From an uncultured Alphaproteobacteria bacterium (GTDB lineage Bacteria; Pseudomonadota; Alphaproteobacteria; RUG11792), in contig CAJUOM010000004.1 of assembly GCA_910588255.1 (NCBI GenBank), positions 1 through 55,005 of the forward strand: a DNA stretch of 55,005 nucleotides. The letters run 5' to 3'. The notes beneath the pieces are model-generated. The model did no database searches. It saw only the letters and a list, made by a program, of their open reading frames with translations, and was not told where the DNA came from. The translations under genes and the position numbers were made by a program. This document shows, piece by piece, positions 25,475-37,768 of this stretch (within the stretch, counting starts at the first letter, position 1; each line of letters starts with the position of its first letter).

Positions 25475-26281
25475 TTAATAAGGTCCTTTTTTCCTTTTCT
25501 TAGTTAAACAAAATGCAACTGCCAAGCAAAATGTAACAATTGCAATAAGGAGCGTTGCCAAGGCATTAATTGCAGGTGTTACGCCAACTCTAACATTTGA
25601 AAAAATAAGAATTGGGAGTGTTGTAGATCCTGGACCTGACAAAAAGCTAGCAATAACCAAATCATCAAGAGAAAGTGTAAATGCAAGTAACCATCCTGAT
25701 ATAATAGATTTAGAAATAATTGGAACTTTTATTCTTAAAAACACAGAAAAAGGAGCAGCCCCAAGATCTAATGCAGATTCTTCTATAGCATGATCAAAGG
25801 ATAACAACCTAGAACGAACAGTCATATGAACATATGCAACAGTTGCCATCATATGCCCTATTGTAACTGTCATAATCCCTCGTTCTTTAGGAAATCCGAA
25901 TATACTTTCCATTGCCATAAATAGCATTAATAGAGAAAATCCAATAATCAATTCAGGCATAACTATCGGAATTACAATCATAGTACTCAAAAACTTTTTT
26001 CCACAGAATATTCCGGAATTAGTTGTAGCAGCCGCCGCCAAAACTCCTAAAACAACAGCTCCACTTGCTGAAATACATGCAACTTCTAAACTCGTTATTC
26101 CTGCATGAATCAAATCTGAATCTTCAAGTAAAGCTTCAAACCATTTTAAAGAAAATCCAGTCCATATACCCGGTATCTCTGAAGCACTAAAAGATGTTAC
26201 AATAAGAAATACTATAGGAGTGAATAGAAATGCATATCCGAAAATTAAAACGGTTCCTATGGTTTTTGAGATCCTAATCAT
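25475..26281 (-). CDS. potI: Polyamine ABC transporter permease (PotI/PotC type)
   Basis: An inner-membrane permease subunit of a putrescine/spermidine ABC importer. The 268-residue protein has six hydrophobic segments and the ATPase-contact EAA loop EESALDLGAAPFSVFLRIKV near residues 165-184, and the family phrase SLDDLVIASFLSG. Its start overlaps the binding-protein gene by 4 nt. The partner permease (PotH/PotB) and the ATPase (PotG/PotA) are not in this cluster, so the transporter either uses subunits encoded elsewhere or is incomplete. Confidence 0.88.
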   Translation of the reverse strand: MIRISKTIGTVLIFGYAFLFTPIVFLIVTSFSASEIPGIWTGFSLKWFEALLEDSDLIHAGITSLEVACISASGAVVLGVLAAAATTNSGIFCGKKFLSTMIVIPIVMPELIIGFSLLMLFMAMESIFGFPKERGIMTVTIGHMMATVAYVHMTVRSRLLSFDHAIEESALDLGAAPFSVFLRIKVPIISKSIISGWLLAFTLSLDDLVIASFLSGPGSTTLPILIFSNVRVGVTPAINALATLLIAIVTFCLAVAFCLTKKRKKGPY

Positions 26282-27414
26282 TCAACAGCCTCGATATGTG
26301 TAAATATTCCCATTCTTATTTGAGACCAAGCTCTAGCTGCTAATTTGTCATATTTTGTATCCTCTAGATTTTTGTTTGGTACTCCCATAATAAGTTTCGA
26401 TATAATTTCATTATCTACTGGACAAATTTCGGGATCATTAGTGATCTCTTCGTTATATAACTCAACACTACTTGGAACATTTACAAGTATACCTGAATAA
26501 TTTGTTATCTTTGCAGCAACTTCAGGTCTTAATAAGTAATTCAAGAATTTATAAGCATTTTCCTTGTTTGGAGCTTTTTGAGGAATTCCAACGCAATCTA
26601 CCCATAATATCCCAGCATCTTTAGGAATAATATATCTTATATCTTTATCAACATATTTTCCTGAACGTTTTGCACGCCATGCTGTATCAGATGAGCTAAT
26701 AGCAATACACACTTCTCCAGATATTAAATCTGTGGTTATAGTGTTAGAAGAAAACTTTTTTATGTATTCTCTAATTAATTTAAAACAATCAATATACCGA
26801 TTAATTAATTTAGGATCTCTTACTCCTTCCAATTTGCCATTGTTTAAATATACATTAGTTTGAAGGAATATATCTATATACTCTTCAGGAAAGCTGATCC
26901 CATATTTCGCAAGCTTTTTGGCTTTTTCTGGATTTAATAGGACATCATAAGAATCAATTTTCTCATTTGGAAATAGTTTTGATAAGACATTGGCATCATA
27001 AGCAATGCCTGTTGTTCCCCAAAATATTGGGATAAGATATTCGATATCTCCACCTGATTTTTTATAATTATCAGTAATGCCTCCGGATATATTTTTTATA
27101 TTAGGTACAAATTCCATATCAATTTTCTGATAGGCCCCCATGTTAAATTGACGAGCAGCATATGGAATAAATGATGGAAAAACAATATCATAGCCACTAT
27201 TAGTTGCTAATAATTTTGCTTCAAGCGAATCATTATTATCGTAAACATCATAAACTACTTTTATTCCTGTTTCTTTTTCAAAATCAGACAAAACTTCGCG
27301 ACTTATAACACCATACCAACCATAAATATTAACTCTCGGTTGAGATAGTCTCTCCATGTTTAAAACAAAGATCGCTAACAAAATTATAACAAGTATAAAC
27401 GGGATCTTATTCAT
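26278..27414 (-). CDS. potF: Putrescine-binding periplasmic protein (PotF/PotD type)
   Basis: The solute-binding protein of a polyamine ABC importer. After an N-terminal hydrophobic segment (IPFILVIILLAIFVL; signal peptide or membrane anchor) comes the family opening VNIYGWYGVISREVLSDFEK, then TGIKVVYDVYDNNDSLEAKL, LLATNSGYDIVFPS and IPIFWGTTGIAYDA. Length (378 residues) fits PotF. It overlaps potI by 4 nt downstream and the TauE/SafE gene by 8 nt upstream, forming a tight three-gene unit. Endosymbionts often import host polyamines, which fits. Ligand choice between putrescine and spermidine is not decided. Confidence 0.88.
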   Translation of the reverse strand: MNKIPFILVIILLAIFVLNMERLSQPRVNIYGWYGVISREVLSDFEKETGIKVVYDVYDNNDSLEAKLLATNSGYDIVFPSFIPYAARQFNMGAYQKIDMEFVPNIKNISGGITDNYKKSGGDIEYLIPIFWGTTGIAYDANVLSKLFPNEKIDSYDVLLNPEKAKKLAKYGISFPEEYIDIFLQTNVYLNNGKLEGVRDPKLINRYIDCFKLIREYIKKFSSNTITTDLISGEVCIAISSSDTAWRAKRSGKYVDKDIRYIIPKDAGILWVDCVGIPQKAPNKENAYKFLNYLLRPEVAAKITNYSGILVNVPSSVELYNEEITNDPEICPVDNEIISKLIMGVPNKNLEDTKYDKLAARAWSQIRMGIFTHIEAVE

Positions 27415-28486
27415 TGTTATTACTCCGCTTTTTTATTTTAATTTTATGTTTATCTACCCAATTTTGAAGCAATCGCTCATATATTAAAGCAATAATAATT
27501 ATAGTTAACAAGCATAGAGAAGTATATTCAAAAGAAGTGATATCAAATAACGCTGAAAAAACAGATTTTGAGAGATCTGCTTTTAAATTCACCCCTCCGG
27601 AAAAAGAATGATTAATCAACTTAAATATTTGCCTTGATGCCATCATAAAAACAACAATTGCAGCTACTGCATAGATATAAAATCTTTTAACCTTATAGGT
27701 CAACTTCACTCCTATCCATGAGCCAAATGCTGCTCCTGCAAATAAAAGCAAAACAAAAAACATATCACAACAATAATCACTTAAGGAATATATAAGCGCG
27801 ATAATTGCTGTTACTACACATCCAACTAATGCGGTTGTCCCATTAACTACTGGGCTTATTCTTCCGATCAAGTATGTTAATATCGGCGTCATAAAAAGAT
27901 TGTTTCCGCCCCCAAGAGAAGATACCAAAATCCCGGCAAGAAATCCAACAAATACAGGAATTAATATACTCATTTCTGCTCTTGATCTGACAAAAATTTT
28001 GTGAAACGGTAAATAAATCATCCATCTTATCATAGATACAGTTTTTAAGTATTTTCTGTTTTTTTTGTGTTTCCAAGCTTTATAACTTTGAAATAGCATA
28101 ACAAAACCGAAAATTATTAATATAGTAATGTAAACATAAAGAAATTTATTAAAAACAGCCTTTGAACTATTTGAAAAATTTAACATAAACCATTCTGTTG
28201 CTGCTCCTAACAGACCACCCAAAAGCATATATAATGCTAGATGGTAATCAACATCCATTTTCCTTTTATATGTTAAAAAGTTTGTTAAGTTAGTTCCCAC
28301 TGCATGACAAAGTTGTGTTGACACAGCTATCAGAGGAGGAACCCCAAATTCCATAAGCATCGGTGTAATAATAATTCCACAACCTACTCCAAGAAACCCA
28401 GAAACAAACCCTCCAAATAACCCTGTTGAGAAAATTAATAAAGGATCTAGAAATATACCTGTAATCGGAAAAAACACGTTTAGCAT
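27407..28486 (-). CDS. TauE/SafE-family membrane permease
   Basis: A 359-residue inner-membrane protein of the TauE/SafE (DUF81) family, proposed exporters or importers of sulfite or organic sulfonates. The diagnostic glycine-rich repeats are GLFGGFVSGFLGVGCGIIITPMLMEFG near the N-terminus and FLAGILVSSLGGGNNLFMTPI in the second half, with about nine hydrophobic segments. It is longer than many members because of an extra C-terminal segment after residue 290. It is first in the unit with potF and potI, sharing an 8-nt overlap. The substrate is unknown, and its link to polyamine transport is not explained. Confidence 0.87.
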   Translation of the reverse strand: MLNVFFPITGIFLDPLLIFSTGLFGGFVSGFLGVGCGIIITPMLMEFGVPPLIAVSTQLCHAVGTNLTNFLTYKRKMDVDYHLALYMLLGGLLGAATEWFMLNFSNSSKAVFNKFLYVYITILIIFGFVMLFQSYKAWKHKKNRKYLKTVSMIRWMIYLPFHKIFVRSRAEMSILIPVFVGFLAGILVSSLGGGNNLFMTPILTYLIGRISPVVNGTTALVGCVVTAIIALIYSLSDYCCDMFFVLLLFAGAAFGSWIGVKLTYKVKRFYIYAVAAIVVFMMASRQIFKLINHSFSGGVNLKADLSKSVFSALFDITSFEYTSLCLLTIIIIALIYERLLQNWVDKHKIKIKKRSNNNE

Positions 28487-28607
28487 GAAATATATTTCTC
28501 CAATTACAATAACGACTTTTTTATAATATCACAATTTAAAGACTCGTATATGAATTTTCTGATTTTTTCAAACAAAAAATATGTTTTTCGGAATTATTTT
28601 CAATTTT

Positions 28608-28622
28608 TTAAAAATTTATTAA
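28608..28622 (+). promoter_or_regulatory. Candidate CtrA box in the ctrA promoter
   Basis: TTAA-AAATTTA-TTAA matches the CtrA consensus spacing, 78 bp before the ctrA ATG. Autoregulation of ctrA through such sites is established in Caulobacter. In this AT-rich context the match alone is weak. The rest of 28487-28699 holds only promoter-like AT-rich DNA. Confidence 0.35.
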
Positions 28623-28699
28623 AAATTTGTGTAATTTTATAACTGGTATACTATTTTATTTGTTAGTATTTTATTAGAGGCAACTTATTTGGATAACTT

Positions 28700-29413
28700 A
28701 TGAGATTATTAGTTGTGGAGGATGAAAATAATATTGCTAAGCGTATAGAACTTACGTGTACATCTGACGGATTAATTTGTCATTTGGCTGAAAACGGTTC
28801 TGAAGCTTTGGAAATGCTGAAGTTCTATGATTACGATGCTGTGATACTCGATTTAATGCTTCCTGATATAGATGGCTTCGAAATCCTATCAAGAATAAGA
28901 GCCATAAGAAATAGTACTCCGGTTATCATTCTTTCAGGATTAACATCAACAGATGATAAAGTTAAATGTCTTTCTATGGGAGCTGATGATTATTTAACAA
29001 AACCTTTTAGTAAAGTCGAGCTTTTAGCAAGAATATATGCGATCATCCGAAGAAGTTCTGGACATTTTTCATCGATTATTAAAGTTGGTCCTATGGAAGT
29101 CGATATACGACAAAGATGCGTAAAAATCTACGATATGGAAATGCCTCTAACAAGCAAGGAATACTCCGTTTTGGAGTTATTAGCCCTGAAAAAAGGCTCT
29201 GTACTTCCGAAAGAAGCTTTCCTCAACCATATTTATGGAGGTATGGATGAACCAGAATTGAAAATAGTCGATGTTTTTATCTGCAAACTTAGAAAAAAAA
29301 TAGCAGATTTAACAGGAGGATTAAATTTTATAGAAACAATTTGGGGAAGAGGATATACTCTTCGAGATGCTGAAAATGAAACACCAACAATTGAAGAATT
29401 AAAAGTTGGATAA
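28700..29413 (+). CDS. ctrA: Cell-cycle response regulator CtrA
   Basis: CtrA is the OmpR-family master regulator of alphaproteobacterial cell-cycle and surface genes. The 237-residue protein has an N-terminal receiver domain with the acidic pair EDE (residues 7-9) and the phospho-acceptor Asp in VILDLMLPD (about 51), and Lys in DDYLTKPF. A winged-helix DNA-binding domain follows. Residues FLNHIYGGMDEPELKIVDVF and IETIWGRGYTLRD match the near-invariant CtrA recognition segment, which separates it from other OmpR regulators. A TTAA-N7-TTAA site lies in its own promoter. Family-1 repeat copy D starts 41 nt after the stop. Confidence 0.95.
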   Translation: MRLLVVEDENNIAKRIELTCTSDGLICHLAENGSEALEMLKFYDYDAVILDLMLPDIDGFEILSRIRAIRNSTPVIILSGLTSTDDKVKCLSMGADDYLTKPFSKVELLARIYAIIRRSSGHFSSIIKVGPMEVDIRQRCVKIYDMEMPLTSKEYSVLELLALKKGSVLPKEAFLNHIYGGMDEPELKIVDVFICKLRKKIADLTGGLNFIETIWGRGYTLRDAENETPTIEELKVG

Positions 29414-29454
29414 AATAGCTCATTTTTTTTGGTAATTTCCATCTTTCATTTCAT

Positions 29455-29658
29455 AATGTCTACCGAAAGCGCTGGAGGTACCTCTGCGGTGTCAATGAAG
29501 TTTTCCGGTGAGGCCATCTTTCTGATTCACGCTTCGTGCCACACTTTGTTTATATACGTCGCAAATCGTGCTCCATTTGCGATATGTCTAAGGGTTAGCT
29601 GACATCCATCCCTAAGGTGGAAGGGTTTATTGGAATAACTTTTCTTACGAAAAGTTGG
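29455..29658 (+). repeat. Dispersed structured repeat, family 1, copy D
   Basis: Matches copy A (1705-1918) at GTCTACCGAAAGCGCT, CTGCGGTGTCA, GATTCACGCTTCGTGC and CATCCATCCCTAAGGTGG, and matches the 49-kb copy in a hairpin with stem TCGCAAAT / ATTTGCGA. It ends in AACTTTTC-ttac-GAAAAGTT. It begins 41 nt after ctrA, so it could form part of the ctrA 3' untranslated region. Confidence 0.75.
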
Positions 29659-29675
29659 AAATGAGGAGTTAAATG

Positions 29676-29718
29676 GGGGCAGCGTGTGGTATATTAATTA
29701 ATTCTACCACGCGCTCCC
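29676..29718. repeat. GC-rich hairpin, related to the 5.9- and 30.7-kb hairpins
   Basis: Left arm GGGGCAGCGTGTGGTA and right arm TACCACGCGCTCCC form a stem with wobble or mismatch positions around an AT-rich loop (tattaattaattc). Its core resembles the other hairpins. It lies on the opposite side of the 203-aa ORF from the hairpin at 30710-30750. Confidence 0.65.
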
Positions 29719-29839
29719 TGTTATTATCCGCAACTTTTGAGGTTTCCTTTTGTTTTAGTCCTCTTTCGAAGAGCGGATTTTCACGCCTCATATCTTTCCC
29801 GTTCGATTAGATTAGGAAAAGTGTTCGCATTGCCAATGT

Positions 29840-30451
29840 CTATGGCGGAGAGGACGCTGAAATATCAAGAATAATTGATAAAGCTTTACATACATTATTC
29901 TTAAATACTAAACGATTTTTCACAACAATTCTCAGAAAATATCCATAATATGTGATACGTTTCAGGAAAACCGGAAACCTCCTCATACGAAGTCGATATT
30001 CCATTTTCTTCCTTGGAGCATCTCGTTCCTTCAGAATTTTGATCATCGCTTCGCGCTTTTGCTCCTCACGAATTTCCTTTTTCGAAGGTATATGACGCAC
30101 GAATTTCGCATTGCAAACATTCATCAAAAGCTTCTGAATATAATGTTTCGAAGGTAACCCAATTCCAGGAATCCGAAGATATCTCGCGACAATCTCGATA
30201 CCTTTAAAGTCATCTATATCAGACTCATAACACCTGAAATTCAGACGAGATTCCATAGCAAGAAATAGCGTTTTTCTATGTCTATCATGAAGTTTTATAA
30301 GCTGAGGACGCATAAAATATTCCTCATATTTCTTATGAATTCTAATAAAAATCTCTGGTTTTTTGTGATCACCAATATTGCGATTATCAAATCTAATCTG
30401 TTGGAGTTTAATATCCTTCTCACCAGCCCAAATGGTCACATAAATTCTCAT
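29840..30451 (-). CDS. Basic protein of unknown family, repeat-bracketed
   Basis: A 203-residue, strongly basic soluble protein that I do not recognise. It has Lys/Arg-rich stretches such as PSKKEIREEQKREAMIKILK and RKKMEYRLRMRRFPVFLKR, suggesting nucleic-acid binding, and no signal peptide or membrane segment. A good Shine-Dalgarno (AGGAG, 6 nt before the ATG) supports the start. Its coding DNA is richer in G and C (about 42% in the lines counted) than neighbouring genes (about 32%), hinting at transfer. It lies between family-1 copy D plus a GC hairpin on one side and family-2 copy C on the other. In the similar unit at 1.7-2.3 kb no such gene is present. It may be mobile cargo or the mobilising protein itself. 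Confidence 0.65.
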   Translation of the reverse strand: MRIYVTIWAGEKDIKLQQIRFDNRNIGDHKKPEIFIRIHKKYEEYFMRPQLIKLHDRHRKTLFLAMESRLNFRCYESDIDDFKGIEIVARYLRIPGIGLPSKHYIQKLLMNVCNAKFVRHIPSKKEIREEQKREAMIKILKERDAPRKKMEYRLRMRRFPVFLKRITYYGYFLRIVVKNRLVFKNNVCKALSIILDISASSPP

Positions 30452-30509
30452 AAATTACTCCTAAATTAATAGTTATTTCAAAAAAGTTGTTAAAGTTAGC
30501 ACCATAATA

Positions 30510-30831
30510 AGCCTGAGTACACCGTTTGTTACGTCTCTTTTTATATTATTTTTTCGAAAGGAACGAGAAAAGAGGAATTGATTTACGAAATTTAGTCAAG
30601 TCCGAAGAGTGAGAGAAACGAACGAGACTTGGCGAAATGGGAGTAAATCAATATAATCGTTTCTGTCTTTCGGAAAATATAATATAGTATGTGAGTTACA
30701 TGGAGGGTGCGCGGCGTGTGGTATACTCGTTAATTTTACCACACGCCGCGTGCCTAAATATCCTCTATATTTTCAGTATACCTCCTATATTTTCCTTATG
30801 TCAAATTCTAAAAAGTCCCTTAAAATTTTAG
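30510..30831 (+). repeat. Dispersed palindromic repeat, family 2, copy C
   Basis: The most complete family-2 copy. It starts at GCCTGAGTACACCGTTTGTTACG and has the outer palindrome arms (TATTATTTTTTCGAAAGG; CTTTCGGAAAATATAATATA) and the inner arms GATTTACGAAATTTAGTCAAG and its partner. An intact GC hairpin (30710-30750) and the end block GTCAAATTCTAAAAAGTCCC follow. It closely matches copy A over nearly the whole length. Confidence 0.8.
30710..30750. repeat. GC-rich hairpin, perfect 14-bp stem
   Basis: CGCGGCGTGTGGTA (30710-30723) pairs with TACCACACGCCGCG (30737-30750) around a 13-nt AT-rich loop. The stem core is the same as at 5905-5952 but the loop is unrelated. Confidence 0.85.
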
Positions 30832-30879
30832 GCTTTGTTTGCTAATTACAGATATCAATAAAGTAGTTAGAGCTGTTTA

Positions 30880-31923
30880 TTATGCATGTATTATTCCAGC
30901 TCCTATTACTTCGTTTGTAGCATTGTATATCGCGCAAACTTGCCCGTTTGTTAGTGGTGTTTGTGATTTTTCAAGAAGTTCTATAGATGCTCCGTTAATA
31001 GTCTTTTTTATTTTTGCTTTTACTTTTTTGGCAACGGATCTTAATTTTACATATCCTTCAAAATCTTCTGGATAATTCAACAACCAGTTTGCATATAGAA
31101 TATTAAAACAGGATTTTTCCAAATTTTGTTTTGATCCGACAATAACTTCGTTTTGTTTTGAGTCTAGATTTATTACATATAAAGGCGTTTCATAAGATAC
31201 TACCAATCCTTTTCGTTGACCTATTGTGTAATTCGTTATACCATTATGTTTTCCGAGAATCTTGTTGGTATTTAGCAATCGTATATTTCCCTGTCGAAAT
31301 AAAGGTATTTTAGAATAAAATGTTTTTAAAAATTCTTTATAATTGCCGTTTGGGATAAAACAAATATCTTGGCTGTCTTTCTTTTCGAAATTATGCAAAC
31401 CGAATGATTCTGCAATTTTTCGGGTTTCTGATTTATTCTGAATTTTTCCTAAAGGAAATTTTACATATTTTAAATTATCTTTACTAACTAACGATAAAAA
31501 ATAACTTTGATCTTTAGATTTATTTTCAGCTTCACTAAGAATAATTTCGCCTTTACTAACTTCCAGATTTGCATAATGACCCGTTGCCATAAAGTCAGCT
31601 CCTTTATCTTTTGCAAACTGAAGCAATAAGTTCAATTTTATATCACGATTGCAAAAAGCACATGGATTTGGCGTAAGCCCCTTTGTATAATGATCTGCAA
31701 AGGTATCTATTACACACTTTTTGAAGCTTTTCCTTATATCAAATACGAAATGCTGTATATCAAGTTTTTCACATACTTTTTGGGCATTTATGATCGAAGA
31801 TTCGGAATATTCATGCAGGAACATAGTAATTCCAAACACATCTTGTCCTTCATTTTTCAAAATTGCAGCAACGGCTGAGGAATCAACGCCGCCAGACATT
31901 GCAACCGCATATGTATTCTTCAA
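30880..31923 (-). CDS. mnmA: tRNA-specific 2-thiouridylase MnmA
   Basis: MnmA thiolates U34 of tRNA-Lys, Glu and Gln using ATP and a sulfur relay. The 347-residue protein has the PP-loop YAVAMSGGVDSSAVAA near the N-terminus and the catalytic NPCAFCNRDIK (first active-site Cys about residue 90). GADFMATGHYA and the second Cys in SQDICFIPNGNYKEF follow, then the C-terminal beta-barrel domains. Length is slightly short, as is common in reduced genomes. Its ATG overlaps the stop of the upstream transporter gene by 4 nt. Family-2 repeat copy C lies about 50 nt past its stop. Confidence 0.95.
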   Translation of the reverse strand: MKNTYAVAMSGGVDSSAVAAILKNEGQDVFGITMFLHEYSESSIINAQKVCEKLDIQHFVFDIRKSFKKCVIDTFADHYTKGLTPNPCAFCNRDIKLNLLLQFAKDKGADFMATGHYANLEVSKGEIILSEAENKSKDQSYFLSLVSKDNLKYVKFPLGKIQNKSETRKIAESFGLHNFEKKDSQDICFIPNGNYKEFLKTFYSKIPLFRQGNIRLLNTNKILGKHNGITNYTIGQRKGLVVSYETPLYVINLDSKQNEVIVGSKQNLEKSCFNILYANWLLNYPEDFEGYVKLRSVAKKVKAKIKKTINGASIELLEKSQTPLTNGQVCAIYNATNEVIGAGIIHA

Positions 31924-33020
31924 TTCTTAACCTTTTTCACATAATATGAAACTATTCTTGCCATTACAAAAATAATGAGTATCGGATATATCTTTTCTAA
32001 AATAATTGACATATATGAACAAATTGTTGTAAATCCAAGAAGAGATATTGTAAATGTTAATATTCCAACAAATACTAAAAGGATTTTTCTATTGATTTTT
32101 TCTTTTAATATGTCTTTATGAATATAATCAGTAAATACAGAGGATAAAATGATATTTGTTGCCAGGCAACAAACAGCTATGACAATTGCGACAAACCATG
32201 ATGCATAATTTCCCATTGCTGTTTCTGCAACTTTTGTGAAAAGTGCTTCATCAGGAATGTCTTGAAGCTGTGTAGCGTATTTTGCCCCGATAAATGCTAA
32301 CCCGGAATATACCATAGTCAAGATTACCCCTCCAATAAAACAAGCCCAGGCACAAAATTTTAATAACATATTTTTATTTTCTTTTTCATCTTCTGGAATA
32401 ATATTCTTTATATAAATATATATAGAGGTGGAAACAATAAAAGCTGCTAAAAGATCCATTGTTTGATATCCCCATTTAAACCCTTCAGTTAAGGCTGTTG
32501 ATTTCGAAAATTCTGTTAGTTGTATATTTGAATTGGAAAAATATATTGCTCCTAATATGACAATTAATATTCCTCCAAATTTTAAAGGGGTAAAAACTAA
32601 TCCAAGAATTTGAACTATTTTGCCTGGATGCCAAGCTAAAGCTATTGTTATTATACAGAAAAGCAAATTGAAAATAATTTCAGAAGTTTCTGGAGAAACA
32701 ATATGAATTCCCCCAAATGAAACATTAACACCCCTTGAAATTACCCCTAAAACCATCATCATCAAAATGAACATTAAAATAGATATAGTATGTTTCCCTA
32801 AAGGCTTGAGATATTTTTTGTTATCAGCATCAAATAACATTGCTCCATAATACCCAACCATAGGGATTAAAACTGTTGCTAGACACCATCCAAAATTTGC
32901 AATAGTCCAATTTGATTCGAAATTTTTTCCTAAAATCAAGGGAAATACAACATTACTCGATCCAAATATCATTGAAAATATTGCAAATCCTGCTATGACG
33001 ATCTTTAAAGGAATATTCAT
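31920..33020 (-). CDS. brnQ: Branched-chain amino acid carrier (BrnQ family)
   Basis: An inner-membrane cation-coupled importer of Leu, Ile and Val. The 366-residue protein opens with IAGFAIFSMIFGSSNVVFPL, which matches the BrnQ N-terminal signature (FAMFFGAGNLIFP), and carries ten or more hydrophobic segments. It is shorter than the 430-440 residues of E. coli BrnQ, with compressed loops but no obvious break. It is the first gene of a pair with mnmA (4-nt overlap). Uptake of host amino acids fits an intracellular lifestyle. The exact substrate is not certain. Confidence 0.85.
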   Translation of the reverse strand: MNIPLKIVIAGFAIFSMIFGSSNVVFPLILGKNFESNWTIANFGWCLATVLIPMVGYYGAMLFDADNKKYLKPLGKHTISILMFILMMMVLGVISRGVNVSFGGIHIVSPETSEIIFNLLFCIITIALAWHPGKIVQILGLVFTPLKFGGILIVILGAIYFSNSNIQLTEFSKSTALTEGFKWGYQTMDLLAAFIVSTSIYIYIKNIIPEDEKENKNMLLKFCAWACFIGGVILTMVYSGLAFIGAKYATQLQDIPDEALFTKVAETAMGNYASWFVAIVIAVCCLATNIILSSVFTDYIHKDILKEKINRKILLVFVGILTFTISLLGFTTICSYMSIILEKIYPILIIFVMARIVSYYVKKVKN

Positions 33021-33265
33021 TGTGTCTATTAATTATAAAACTTATCCATACCATTATATTAAATAAATATCGCAAAAACAAGGTTTACGAGGCTTAATGC
33101 TTTATTATGTTTCATAAGCGCCGTTTCTGAAGATATTAAAATCAACATATGTTATCACAGTGAGTAAAAAATAACCAGCCAATCTCCCAATCTTGTGATA
33201 ATTTGAAACAGAAATGCTTTTTGTAGTATAATATTGTCTAAGATTAAGCTAAAAAGATATAATTA

Positions 33266-34496
33266 ATGGATACAAAAATTTCACAACTAGGAAATAAATT
33301 AACCATTGCAACAGATACGATTAGTAACTTTGAAACTATTTCTTTAGGACTTTTTGTTAATATTGGTTCTGTAAACGAGAATTCAAAACAAATCGGTATT
33401 TCACATTTTCTTGAGCATATGGCATTCAAAGGAACAACAAAACGCACTGCATTGGATATATCTTATGCAATAGAATCAGTTGGTGGTTTTATTAATGCTT
33501 TTACAAATAAAGAAATGACTGCATTTCATGTTAAAGTTTTGAAAGATAATATTGATTTAGCCGTTGATATAATTTCAGATATAATTCAAAATTCCACTTT
33601 TGATAAAACTGAATTTGAAAAAGAACGAGGAGTTATAATACAAGAAATACGACAACTGAATGATGCTCCCGATGATTTTGTTTTTGATATGTTTCAGTCA
33701 AAATGTTTCGAAGGCGAAAAGTTAGGTACTCAAATTCTTGGAGCTGAAGAAGACATTTTATCTTATTCTCCGAGTGATTTGAATCATTATATGAAATCAA
33801 AATACACCACAGACAAAATGGTTTTTGCTGCGAGTGGAAATATTGATCATGAAAAATTTAAGATATTAGCTGAGAAATATACTACAGAGCTAAAAAGCTT
33901 TAGTGTTCCCTCTGTTGAAACACAGCTTTACAAAGGTGGCTTTATATTCAAGAAAAAGGAACTTGAACAAACTCATTTGATTTATGGATTGAAAGGTCTT
34001 AGCCATACAGATGATAACAAATTTGTTTTAAGTATTTTGACGACAATTCTCGGAGGTGGAATGTCATCTCGTTTATTTCAAGAAGTTCGAGAGAAACGGG
34101 GTTTGGTTTATACGATTTTTTCATTCAACTCGAATTATAAAGACACAGGAACTTTTGGAGTATATGCAGCTTGCGAAGATAAGAAAGCGAAAGAAGTTAT
34201 TGATATCATAAGATATGAATGTGAAAAGATCAAAGAAGATATTTCTGATGAGGAGTTAAGAAAAGCAAAAACACAATTAAAAGCATCTTTACTCATGGGA
34301 TTAGAAAATTCTTCAACTAGAATGGAAAGATTAGCAAATCAGATACTTCTTCACAAGAAAATTTCATCACCCTCAGAAACATCTAAGAAAATTGAAGATA
34401 TACAACTTGATTCCGTAAAAAATCTTATAAATCAAATGCTATTATCAAAGCCGACATTAGCGGTTATTGGAAATGGAAAGGATATAGAAAATTTAT

Positions 34497-34507
<11 letters not shown>
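33266..34507 (+). CDS. M16 zinc peptidase (mitochondrial processing peptidase-like)
   Basis: A 413-residue M16-family metallopeptidase, related to the mitochondrial processing peptidase beta subunit. The inverted zinc motif H-x2-E-H is present in ISHFLEHMAFKGTTKR (His about 50, Glu 53, His 54), with the distal zinc-ligand Glu in ERGVIIQEIRQLNDAPDDF. The C-terminal half has the substrate-binding domain with GGGMSSRLFQEVREKRGLVY. No signal peptide is visible, so it is probably cytosolic. It overlaps rlpA by 11 nt and starts a run of four closely packed genes. Confidence 0.92.
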
Positions 34508-37667
<3,160 letters not shown>

Positions 37668-37768
37668 CAAAAAACATAATTATAATTTAATCATTTAAAA
37701 ATTCTTGTTTAAAAATTTCAAAAACGGGGTTAATATTTTTATATAGGAAGAAAGTTAAGGTTAGTATT

